DNA of 64,000 nt from an uncultured bacterium (lineage in GTDB: Bacteria > Pseudomonadota > Alphaproteobacteria > Sphingomonadales > Sphingomonadaceae): positions 1 through 64,000 of the forward strand of contig CALOGB020000182.1 in NCBI GenBank assembly GCA_942636505.2, in the 5' to 3' direction. The notes beneath the pieces are model-generated. The model did no database searches and was not told the DNA's origin. It saw nothing but the letters and a program-made list of their open reading frames with translations. Below, one piece after another: positions 53,673 to 62,833 of this stretch. Numbering within the stretch: position 1 is the stretch's first letter; the number at the start of each line of letters is the position of its first letter. The position numbers were made by a program, and so were the translations under genes.

Positions 53673-55355
53673 ATGGAAGACATGCAGATCGCAACGACGC
53701 TGTTCGCGGTATCGTTCCGTCAACGTGATGAGATCGCGGAGATTTTAGCCAGCGCAGGCGCCGGTGCGGGCTGGCAGGCGGCGGTCGTGGGCGATGCCGA
53801 AGGGTTGGAAAGCCGGTTCCTGGGGAGCGGTGCCGCGGTCGCGTTGATCGATGCGCGCGGTGCGCTCGACGACGGACTTTCGGCAACGCGCAGGCTGGGC
53901 GGGTTGGTCGCCACCAACGGTGCGGCGTTGCTGGTGCTGGTATCGCGCGGCGACGTCGAGGTGATCGGCGAGTTCTTCGATGCGGGCGCGACGCAATTCC
54001 TCGCGAGTCCGGCCAGCGAAGGCGAACTCGTCCAGGCGCTGCGGTTCGCAGGGCGCCATGCCGCACGCGCATCCGGCGGCGCGATCGATCGACGCGGGAT
54101 ACCGGGCGCATCGCACTATGACAGGGAGACCGGCGAAGCGCGGCGCTGGATCGTCAGCCGTATCGCGGAGGAGCGGCCGGTGGCGGTGGTGCTGGTCGCG
54201 CTGTCGCGCCTCGACATCGTCAATGCGGCGCATGGCCGTCCCGCGGTGGATGGTCTGATCGAAGCCGCGGTGTTGCGCGCGGAGACGGTCGCGCGCCAGG
54301 CAATCGGGGTGGATGCGATGGTCGCGCGGCTTGGCGGGTCGGAGTTCGTGCTGGTGATCGAAGCGGCCGGGGCGGCGGTGACGGCGGCGATCACCGCGTT
54401 GGATGCCGCCCTCGCGCGGCCGTTCGCGGTGGCCGATACGCGTGCCGTGCTAGGATGCCGCTTCGGCGTGGCGCAGCGCCAGCCGGGCGACGATGCGGCG
54501 GCGTTGCTGCGCCGGGCGAGCGAGGCGCTGGCGGAGGCGAAGGCGAGCGATGGATCGGTGCTGCACGTGGCGCTGCCCGACGGGGTCGCGCCGATCGATG
54601 CGCTGGCGATCGACCTGCACCATGCGATCGAGCGCGACGAGATCGACCTGCGCTGGCAGCCTCAGGTCGAGATCGCGAGCGGCAAGATCACGGGGGTCGA
54701 GGCCTTGGCGCGCTGGAACCACCGGGCGCTCGGGCCGCTCGGCGCAGATACGCTGTTCGACGCTGCCGACCGGGCCGATCTGGGCATCGCGTTGTCGGAC
54801 CATATCCAGCGGCTGGTGCTAGCGCGTGCGGTCGCGTGGCCGGAAGTTCTGGGGACGTTGCGGGTGTCGTTGAATCTTACGGCGGCGGATATCACCAGGC
54901 CGGGGTTTGCCGCGCTGTTCCTGGCGCGAATCGACGAGAGCGGGTTCCCGCGCGGGCGGCTGACGGTGGAGATTACCGAGACGGGGTTGATCGAGGATCT
55001 GGCGGCGGCATCGGCGTTGTTGGCGGAACTGCGTGGGGCAGGGTGCCGGGTGGCGATCGACGACTTCGGGACGGGCTATTCCAGTCTCGCCTATCTGAAG
55101 TCGCTGCCGCTCGACTACGTCAAGATCGACAAGTCGCTGGTGCGGGACATCGATGGCAGCGCACGCGACCGCGTGGTGGTCGCCGGCGCGATCACGATGG
55201 CGCGTTCGCTGGGCCTCGCGGTGATCGCCGAGGGGGTCGAGCGACCGTCGCAGCTCGAACTGCTCGCCGCGGGTGGATGCAGCCTGTACCAGGGCTTCCT
55301 GCTGTCCGAACCTGTGGGCGAGGCAGCCTTGCTGGACTTGATGGCGCGGGAGTGA
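53673..55355 (+). CDS. EAL-domain c-di-GMP phosphodiesterase with pseudo-receiver and degenerate GGDEF
   Basis: A 560-residue protein predicted to hydrolyse cyclic di-GMP. Residues 1-128 look like a receiver fold, keeping an Asp at 60 (LIDARG), but the expected Lys is replaced (FLASPASEGEL). Residues about 145-300 are a GGDEF-like domain with GGSEF at 221-225, likely inactive. The EAL domain (about 305-560) keeps EAL at 343-345, EITETGLI, DDFGTGYSSLAYLK, KIDKSLVRDI and AEGVE, all needed for activity. The ATG at 53673 is the first after the divergent moaA promoter. Confidence 0.88.
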   Translation: MEDMQIATTLFAVSFRQRDEIAEILASAGAGAGWQAAVVGDAEGLESRFLGSGAAVALIDARGALDDGLSATRRLGGLVATNGAALLVLVSRGDVEVIGEFFDAGATQFLASPASEGELVQALRFAGRHAARASGGAIDRRGIPGASHYDRETGEARRWIVSRIAEERPVAVVLVALSRLDIVNAAHGRPAVDGLIEAAVLRAETVARQAIGVDAMVARLGGSEFVLVIEAAGAAVTAAITALDAALARPFAVADTRAVLGCRFGVAQRQPGDDAAALLRRASEALAEAKASDGSVLHVALPDGVAPIDALAIDLHHAIERDEIDLRWQPQVEIASGKITGVEALARWNHRALGPLGADTLFDAADRADLGIALSDHIQRLVLARAVAWPEVLGTLRVSLNLTAADITRPGFAALFLARIDESGFPRGRLTVEITETGLIEDLAAASALLAELRGAGCRVAIDDFGTGYSSLAYLKSLPLDYVKIDKSLVRDIDGSARDRVVVAGAITMARSLGLAVIAEGVERPSQLELLAAGGCSLYQGFLLSEPVGEAALLDLMARE

Positions 55356-55362
55356 CGGACTG

Positions 55363-55785
55363 ATGCTACGCATGATGATACCCATTGCGATCGTCGCGAT
55401 CGCGGCGCCCGCGATCGCGCAGACTCCCGCCGAAATCGCGATCCGCAAGGGCATGGAAGCGAGCGCGGCGGGCTGGAACGCGGGCGATCTCGCGCGGTTC
55501 ATGGACATCTATGCCGACGACGCGGTGTTCGTGACGCCGAAGGGACTGCTTCGCGGCAAGCCGGCGATTGCGGACAAATACAGGTCCAGCTTCAGCGGCA
55601 CGGGCAATGTGCGCGGCAAGCTGTCGTTCGCGTTCCTGGAGATGCGCGGCCTGGATCCGGCGCATGCGATGCTGTTCGCACGGTGGACGCTGACCGGGGC
55701 GTCGACCAGCGAAACGGGCATGACGACTTTGGTGTTCGAACGGCGTGGCGGCGCGTGGAAGATCATTTCGGATCACAGCAGCTGA
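55363..55785 (+). CDS. Exported DUF4440/NTF2-like protein
   Basis: A 140-residue protein with a signal peptide (1-20, APAIAQ). An NTF2-like fold follows: AAGWNAGDLARFMDIYADDAVFVTPKG, RGKPAIADKYRSSF and the final MTTLVFERRGGAWKIISDHSS, the DUF4440 hallmark. No catalytic residues can be assigned. It follows the EAL gene by seven bases and may be in the same operon. Confidence 0.85.
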   Translation: MLRMMIPIAIVAIAAPAIAQTPAEIAIRKGMEASAAGWNAGDLARFMDIYADDAVFVTPKGLLRGKPAIADKYRSSFSGTGNVRGKLSFAFLEMRGLDPAHAMLFARWTLTGASTSETGMTTLVFERRGGAWKIISDHSS

Positions 55786-55814
55786 ATGTCCGACGAACGA
55801 TGTGGGATGACACG

Positions 55815-56801
55815 ATGACACAGCGGCTCGACCACGCGACCGCGGCGCGATTTGCCGGGCTGACGCTGGGGCATCTGACGCGCGAATGGCCGTACAAGCT
55901 CGACCAGGTCCTCGACGGGCCCGGTGACCTGGCGCTGCCGAAAACGCTGCATCCGGTGTTTCACGGCAGTTTCGACTGGCATAGTTGCGTGCATGGCTGG
56001 TGGCAGGTGATGCGCCTCGCGCGCCTGTATCCGGACATGGCGGAGGCGGCTGCGGTCGGGGCGTTGGCGGACCGGATGCTGGTGCCCGCGCTGATCGCGG
56101 GCGAGGTGGCGTATCTCGATCGGCCGGGTACCGGCGGGTTCGAGCGGCCTTATGGCTGGGGATGGTTGCTCGCGCTGCACGACGAGTTGGCGCGGCGGCC
56201 AGATCGGCCCTGGGCGGCGGCGGTCGAGCCGTTGGCACGCGCGTTTGCTGCCCGGTTCGCGGCGTATCTGCCGAAGCTGATTTACCCAGTGCGGAGTGGG
56301 AAGCACGACTGCACCGCGTTTGCGTTGGTCCACGCGCTGCGCTGGGCGCGGACGCACGACGCGTCGCTCGCCGCACTGATCGAGGCGCGCGCGCGGCACT
56401 GGTACGGGGACGACCGCGACTGTCGGCCGTTCGAGCCGAGCGGAGAGGATTTCCTGTCGGCAACGTTGTGCGAGGCGGCGTTGATGAAGGATGTGCTGGG
56501 CGAGGACTTCGCGCCGTGGCTGGCGGCTTTCCTGCCCGATCCGTTTGGTCCGGCAATCGCGTGCCTGCGCTCCCCCGCGATCGTCAGCGACCGGTCCGAC
56601 GGCCGCCTCGCGCATCTCGACGGCGTGAACCTGTCGCGCGCTTGGTGCTGGCGGACGATCGCCGACGCGCTGCCCCATCCTGCCGCCGCGCGCGAAATCG
56701 CCGACGCGCATCTGGCAGAGGCGCTGCCGCATCTCGCGGACGATTACATGGGCGAGCATTGGCTGGCGACGTTCGCGCTGCTCGCGCTGGAGGCTGAATG
56801 A
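55815..56801 (+). CDS. DUF2891 family protein
   Basis: A 328-residue soluble protein. FHGSFDWHSCVHGWWQVMRL near residue 50, KLIYPVRSGKHDCTAFALVHALRWAR and GEDFLSATLCEAALMKDVLG match the DUF2891 pattern, which looks like an alpha/alpha toroid with conserved His and Trp. No function is established. A closely placed upstream ATG (55800) is an equal alternative. Confidence 0.82.
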   Translation: MTQRLDHATAARFAGLTLGHLTREWPYKLDQVLDGPGDLALPKTLHPVFHGSFDWHSCVHGWWQVMRLARLYPDMAEAAAVGALADRMLVPALIAGEVAYLDRPGTGGFERPYGWGWLLALHDELARRPDRPWAAAVEPLARAFAARFAAYLPKLIYPVRSGKHDCTAFALVHALRWARTHDASLAALIEARARHWYGDDRDCRPFEPSGEDFLSATLCEAALMKDVLGEDFAPWLAAFLPDPFGPAIACLRSPAIVSDRSDGRLAHLDGVNLSRAWCWRTIADALPHPAAAREIADAHLAEALPHLADDYMGEHWLATFALLALEAE

Positions 56802-56869
56802 TCTGAAGAGAGGGGCTGGCGTAGCGGACCGCGCTGCCTACAGTCGCATCACTGAACGATAAGAGAGTG

Positions 56870-58978
56870 ATGATGCAAAGACGCCTGCCGTTCCTGGCCT
56901 TGCTGGCCCTTTCGACGACCGCGCTGGCGCAGACGCCGGCCCCCGCTACCGATCCGAACGCGTATCTTGAGGACATCCACGGCACGCGTGCGCTCGATAC
57001 GGTGAAGCGGTGGAACACACAGTCGCTCGCCGCGCTCGAAGCCAAGCCCGGCTATGCGCGCTACCGCCAGCGCGCGCTCGACCTGTTGCAGGCAGACCGC
57101 CAGATCGCGACGCCCGACCAGATCCTCGGCGATCAGGTGCTGAACCTGTGGCAGGACAAGACCAACGTGCGCGGGCTGTGGCGGGTCGCGTCGCTGGCGT
57201 CGTTCACCAGCGGCAAGCCGGTGTGGCGGACGCTGATCGACGTCGATGCACTGGGCAAGGCGGAGGGCAAGAGCTGGGTATGGAAGGGCGCGACGTGCCG
57301 CTCGCCATCCTACGATCGCTGCATAGTCGCGCTGTCGAACGGCGGCGGCGATGCGGTCGAGGAACGCGAGTTCGACATCCCGACGGGCAAGTTCGTGACC
57401 GACGGCTTCGTCGTGCCGAGCTTCAAGACCGGGCTGAACTGGGCGGGGCCGGACGCGCTGTACGTGGCGACCGATTTCGGCGCCGGCAGCCTCACCAAGT
57501 CGGGCTATCCGCGCACCGTGAAGCGGTGGCAGCGCGGCACGCCGCTTGCTTCGGCAACGACCGTGATGAGCGCGACGCCGGACGATGTCGGGATCGAGAC
57601 CAGCGTCTTCACCGATGGCGACCGGCGCTATCCGCTGGTTTCGCGCAACGTCGATTTCTTCCATTCGAAGCGCAGTCATATCGCCGAGGACGGCCGGCTG
57701 GTGCCGTCGCCGTTGCCCGATAACGCGGAGATCAACGCCGTCCTCGATGGCCGGTTGATCGCGACGCTGGCGTCTGACTGGAAGGGGATCCCGAGCGGGT
57801 CGGTCGTGGCGTACAGCGTCGCCGACGTGCTGGCAGGCCGCGCGCCGACGATCGAGCGCGTGCTGGTGCCGACCGCAACGCAGGCGGTGGAGCAGGTCGA
57901 TTCGAGCAAGTCGGTGCTGTGGGTGAAGATGCTCGACGATGTCTCTGGCCGGCTCGTGTCGTTGACGCGCGGCGCGGACGGCGTCTGGACGCAAGGCGTA
58001 TCGGCGTTGCCGACCGCATCGACGATCCACCTCGATGCGACCGCGGGCAAGGACGACGTCGCGTTCGCGGTGGTCGAAAGCTTCCTCAGCCCGCCCGCGC
58101 TCTATGCCGTCCGCCCAAATGCCAAGCCGGTCACGGTCGACACGCTGCCAGCTCGGTTCGATGCCTCCGCAATGCAGGTCGAACAGCGGTTCGCGACGTC
58201 GAAGGACGGGACGAAGATCCCATATTTCCTGGTGCGCAAGAAGGGCACGACGGGCCCGGTGCCTGCGCTGGTCCACGCGTACGGCGGGTTCCGCAATGCG
58301 CAGACGCCGACCTACCTCGTCGATCAGCCCTATCGCTCGGGCCCGGCCGGGCTGTTCTGGGTCGAGGAGGGCAACGCGTTCGTGCTCGCCAACATCCGCG
58401 GCGGCGGCGAATACGGGCCGCGCTGGCACCAGATGCCGCTGCGCGAGAACCGGCAAAAGGCGTATGACGATCTCCACGCGGTCGGCGACGATCTTGTCCG
58501 GACGGGCGTCACTGCCAAGCGGAAGATCGCGGTCTCGGGGCGGTCGAACGGCGGCCTGCTGGTCGGCGTCGCGATGGAGCAGCGCCCCGACCTTTACGGC
58601 GCGATCGTGATGGGATCGCCGCTGCTCGACATGCAGCGCTATTCGCATCTGTCGGCGGGCGCGTCGTGGATCGGCGAATATGGCGACCCTGACAAGCCCG
58701 CGGACTGGGCGTTCATCTCGCAATATTCGCCGTATCAGAATTTGAAGCGCGGCGTGCAATACCCGACGCCGTTCATCTACACCTCGACCGAAGACGACCG
58801 CGTCCACCCCGGCCACGCACGCAAATTCGCCGCGCGGCTGGAAGGGTATGGCGACCCGTTCTTCTATTACGAGAACCCCGAAGGCGGCCACGCGGCGGGC
58901 GCCGACAAGATCGAGGACGCCAAGCGCGCCGCGCTCGTCACCGTCTATCTGAACGCGCAACTCGCGCCACAACGCTGA
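56870..58978 (+). CDS. Exported S9A prolyl endopeptidase family protein
   Basis: A 702-residue serine peptidase with a signal peptide (about 1-20, TTALAQ). The N-terminal propeller is followed by an alpha/beta hydrolase domain. YGGFRNAQTPTYLVDQPY, ANIRGGGEYGPRWHQ, the Ser in SGRSNGGLLVGVAM, Asp in TSTEDDRVHPGHARKFAA and His in PEGGHAAGAD form the S9A catalytic site. It would cut Pro-containing oligopeptides in the periplasm. It belongs to a run of exported enzymes on the plus strand. Confidence 0.94.
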   Translation: MMQRRLPFLALLALSTTALAQTPAPATDPNAYLEDIHGTRALDTVKRWNTQSLAALEAKPGYARYRQRALDLLQADRQIATPDQILGDQVLNLWQDKTNVRGLWRVASLASFTSGKPVWRTLIDVDALGKAEGKSWVWKGATCRSPSYDRCIVALSNGGGDAVEEREFDIPTGKFVTDGFVVPSFKTGLNWAGPDALYVATDFGAGSLTKSGYPRTVKRWQRGTPLASATTVMSATPDDVGIETSVFTDGDRRYPLVSRNVDFFHSKRSHIAEDGRLVPSPLPDNAEINAVLDGRLIATLASDWKGIPSGSVVAYSVADVLAGRAPTIERVLVPTATQAVEQVDSSKSVLWVKMLDDVSGRLVSLTRGADGVWTQGVSALPTASTIHLDATAGKDDVAFAVVESFLSPPALYAVRPNAKPVTVDTLPARFDASAMQVEQRFATSKDGTKIPYFLVRKKGTTGPVPALVHAYGGFRNAQTPTYLVDQPYRSGPAGLFWVEEGNAFVLANIRGGGEYGPRWHQMPLRENRQKAYDDLHAVGDDLVRTGVTAKRKIAVSGRSNGGLLVGVAMEQRPDLYGAIVMGSPLLDMQRYSHLSAGASWIGEYGDPDKPADWAFISQYSPYQNLKRGVQYPTPFIYTSTEDDRVHPGHARKFAARLEGYGDPFFYYENPEGGHAAGADKIEDAKRAALVTVYLNAQLAPQR

Positions 58979-58991
58979 TCTTCAGGAATCC

Positions 58992-60773
58992 ATGATGCGT
59001 AATTTCTGTCTGTTGCTCGGCGCCGCGATGCTCGCGCTGCCCGTCTCGTCGATCCCCGCGCCCGTGCTGGCCGCGCAAGCCGAGACGAGCGCGTTCGCGT
59101 CGCTCTCGAAGCGCTATGTCGATGGCCTGGCGCGGCTCAACCCGTCCTCGGCGACCGCGCTCGGCGATCACCGGTTCGACACGCAGATTACCAACATGTC
59201 CGCCGCAGGACGCGCCAGGCGTGAGGCGTTCTCGAAGGCGATGCTCGCCGATCTCCAGCGGATCGACCGCAAAGCCCTCTCGCGCGAGGAGCAGGTCGAT
59301 GCGGCGTTGCTCGACAATGCGCTGCGCTACGACATCTGGGATACCGAGACGCTCGGCGGGTGGGCGTGGGACCCGCAGGTCTATAACGACATCGCCGGCA
59401 GCTCGCTCTACTCGCTCGCCGCACGCGATTTCGCGCCCTGGCCGCAGCGCCTGAACGCGGCGACCGCGCGGATGGAGGCACTCCCCGCCTTGCTAGCACA
59501 GGCACGCGCCAACATCGTGGTGGCGCGCGTGCCGTCGATCTACGCGACGACCGTGGCCAAGCAGAACAGCGGCATCGTCGACATCGCCGAGAGCATGCTC
59601 GCGCCGCACAAGAGCGAATTGTCCGCAGCGGACGCCAAGCAGTTCGACGCCGCGCTCGTGACACTGAAGGCGGCGGTCGCCGAGCATCAGGTTTGGCTCG
59701 ACAAGACCCTCGTCCCCGGTGCGAAGGGCGACTTCCGCCTCGGCGCGGCGCTCTACGACAAGAAGCTCGGCTTCGCGCTGCAATCCGACCTCACCCGGAC
59801 CGAGATCAAGCGCCGCGCGCAAGCCGCGATCGTCGACACGCGCGCGCAGATGTACGCGATCGCGCGCCAGATCTTCGGCACCAAGAAGGGCGCGCTGCTG
59901 CTTCCCGACAAGCCGTCAGACGCGCAGCAACAGGCCGCGATCCAGCTCGCGCTCGAACTCACCTACGCCAAGCGCCCCGCCCGCGACGGCATGATCGACG
60001 CCTCGACCAAGGCTTTGGCACAGGCGACTGCCTTCGTCCGCGACAAGGGGTTGGTCGGGATGCCCGACGGCCCGGTGAAGATCATCACGATGCCCAAGTT
60101 CCAGCAGGGCGTCGCGGTTGCCTACTGCGATTCCCCCGGTCCGCTGGAGAAGAACCTCGGCACGTTCTTCGCCGTCTCGCCCATCCCCGACGACTGGACC
60201 GAGGCGCAGGCGACCTCGTTCCTCAGTGAATATAACGACTACATGATCCACGACCTCGCGGTGCACGAGGCGATGCCGGGGCATTACCTCCAGCTCGCGC
60301 ACGCCAATGCTACGCAGTCGACGCTGCGCGCGGTGCTCGGCTCGGGGCCGTTCGTCGAGGGCTGGGCGGTCTATGCCGAGGGCATGATGGCGGACGAGGG
60401 CTATCTGAACGGCGATCCGCTGTTCAAGCTTACCGTGCTGAAGATGCGGCTGCGCTCGATCTCGAACTCGCTGCTCGACATCGGCATCCACACCGAGGGC
60501 ATGACTCGCGAGCAGGCGATGCAGCTGATGACGCACACCGCGTTCCAGCAGGAGCGCGAGGCGGCGGGCAAATGGGTCCGCGCCTCGCTTGGTTCGACGC
60601 AGCTGCTGAGCTATTTCACCGGCTATTCCGAGCACATGGCGTTGCGCGACGAGGCGAAGAAGCGGCAGGGCGCGGCGTTCGATCTCAAGCGCTACAACGA
60701 CGCGCTCCTCGCGCATGGTTCGCCGCCGGTGCGCTACGTCCGCGAACTGCTGTTCGACCTGCCGATCGGATGA
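58992..60773 (+). CDS. Exported DUF885 family zinc-peptidase-like protein
   Basis: A 593-residue protein with a signal peptide (about 1-28). The C-terminal half holds HEAMPGHYLQLAHAN, the HExxH-like zinc site of the family, and FVEGWAVYAEGMMADEGYL with a third ligand. ALGDHRFD near the start is also typical. The fold resembles M3/M32-type peptidases, though activity is shown for few members. It starts 13 bases after the prolyl endopeptidase stop. Confidence 0.9.
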   Translation: MMRNFCLLLGAAMLALPVSSIPAPVLAAQAETSAFASLSKRYVDGLARLNPSSATALGDHRFDTQITNMSAAGRARREAFSKAMLADLQRIDRKALSREEQVDAALLDNALRYDIWDTETLGGWAWDPQVYNDIAGSSLYSLAARDFAPWPQRLNAATARMEALPALLAQARANIVVARVPSIYATTVAKQNSGIVDIAESMLAPHKSELSAADAKQFDAALVTLKAAVAEHQVWLDKTLVPGAKGDFRLGAALYDKKLGFALQSDLTRTEIKRRAQAAIVDTRAQMYAIARQIFGTKKGALLLPDKPSDAQQQAAIQLALELTYAKRPARDGMIDASTKALAQATAFVRDKGLVGMPDGPVKIITMPKFQQGVAVAYCDSPGPLEKNLGTFFAVSPIPDDWTEAQATSFLSEYNDYMIHDLAVHEAMPGHYLQLAHANATQSTLRAVLGSGPFVEGWAVYAEGMMADEGYLNGDPLFKLTVLKMRLRSISNSLLDIGIHTEGMTREQAMQLMTHTAFQQEREAAGKWVRASLGSTQLLSYFTGYSEHMALRDEAKKRQGAAFDLKRYNDALLAHGSPPVRYVRELLFDLPIG

Positions 60774-60791
60774 CGGCAGGAGGGTGCGGGT

Positions 60792-60903
60792 AACGCATAT
60801 CCCGCGGTCGATCCGTTCATCGGCACGGGCGGCGAGGGGCATGTCTTGCCCGGTGCAGTACGCCGTTCGGACTCGCCGTGACCCTATTCGACGATGCCGT
60901 ATG
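60792..60903 (+). pseudogene. Frameshifted remnant of a GH92 alpha-mannosidase N-terminus
   Basis: Read in one frame from 60792, the bases encode AYPAVDPFIGTGGEGHVLPGA and soon stop. After a one-base shift near 60857 the sequence continues STPFGLAVTLFDD. Joined, this is the N-terminal signature of GH92 exo-alpha-mannosidases (VDPFIGTGGxGHxxPGAxxPFG). Nothing of the rest of the enzyme follows. This looks like a decayed or chromosomal-edge fragment. Confidence 0.75.
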
Positions 60904-61009
60904 AGAATGCCGTCGTGATCGTCGTTGGGTTCGCCCGTCCGGGCGCAGAGCGATTGACGCGGATCGCACTACGCCGACAGCATATCGTTTCATACAGTGG
61001 CCACGGTAA

Positions 61010-62083
<1,074 letters not shown>

Positions 62084-62200
62084 TTTACCGGAACACCGGC
62101 GCTCTGCGGTTTCGGCAACGTCGGCATGCACTGCACGTCGTGAAGGTCTCGAACCCGACATCGGTATTCAAGCGCTTGGCTCGATGACAGGGCAAAGAGT

Positions 62201-62276
62201 TGGTGGGCCCGGCAGGAATCGAACCCGCAACCTAGCCGTTATGAGCGGCCAGCTCTAACCGTTGAGCTACAGGCCC
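62201..62276 (-). tRNA. tRNA with CAT anticodon, probably tRNA-Ile2 (lysidine type)
   Basis: A 76-base cloverleaf with acceptor GGGCCTG/CGGGCCC, ACCA end and anticodon loop CTCATAA. C4-G69 and C5-G68 pairs, which mark the TilS substrate, and the GCTCAACGGTTAGAGC D-arm favour tRNA-Ile that decodes AUA rather than elongator Met. Confidence 0.85.
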
Positions 62277-62340
62277 CACCGGCGCCTGCGTTAGCGCAAG
62301 CGATCCGCCCGCAAAAGGGCGCACAAGCAAAACGGCAAAG

Positions 62341-62370
62341 AAAAAGGGCGCTCCCGAAGGAACGCCCTTT
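62341..62370 (-). terminator. Rho-independent terminator of the Asn/Met-repeat lipoprotein gene
   Basis: On the minus strand AAAGGGCG and CGCCCTTT (62343-62350 and 62363-62370) form a stem with a partly paired loop, followed by a run of T at 62341-62345 and beyond. It lies 43 bases after the stop codon. Confidence 0.85.
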
Positions 62371-62412
62371 CCGACACTAATACTCTATCGAGCGCGAACG
62401 CCCGCCAGGGTC

Positions 62413-62679
62413 TTAGTTCATGTTGTCGGTCTTCTCGTCGGCAGCGTCACGGACGTTGTCGGCAGCTGCGTTCATGTTGTCAGCAGCGTTCTCGAGCACG
62501 TCGGTAGCGACTGCGTTCGAGGTGTTGTCCGCCATGGCGTCCATGTTGTCAGCCTGCATTTCCATGTTGTCAGCCAGCATGTCCGCGTTGTTCTCAACTG
62601 CGGCGGCTTCTGGCGACTTGCTGCAGGCTGCGACGGACATCAGGCCGGCGGCAGCAGCGATCAGAACGATCTTCTTCAT
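62413..62679 (-). CDS. Small lipoprotein with Ala-Asp-Asn-Met repeats
   Basis: An 88-residue protein. The signal MKKIVLIAAAAGLMSVAAC has a lipobox ending VAAC. The mature part is almost entirely a repeat of ADNM-like units: ENNADMLADNMEMQADNMDAMADN, then AADNMNAAADNVRDAADEKTDNMN. The period of about 7 suggests a long helix or coiled coil anchored to the outer membrane, loosely like Lpp, with an unusually high Asn plus Met content. I do not know the family. It is followed by a strong terminator. Confidence 0.8.
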   Translation of the reverse strand: MKKIVLIAAAAGLMSVAACSKSPEAAAVENNADMLADNMEMQADNMDAMADNTSNAVATDVLENAADNMNAAADNVRDAADEKTDNMN

Positions 62680-62833
62680 TCGAATGCTCCCAAGCATAGT
62701 TTCACTCGCGGCCGACCCGATTGCCGTCGCGAAGTCACGTCAAATAGCGGCCCCCGGCGGGCGGTCAATCCGCTAAATTCATCTGTCCGCAAGGTTTGCG
62801 GCAGAACGATGACAGATTGGTTCATGCAATTCG

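Noticed and set aside
56849-58972. 707-codon minus-strand frame opposite the prolyl endopeptidase
   Set aside because: Antisense shadow; composition and lack of motifs are typical of a third-position artefact.
62201-62276. tRNA-Met assignment for the CAT tRNA
   Set aside because: The acceptor C4-G69/C5-G68 pairs and overall likeness to tRNA-Ile2 fit isoleucine better.
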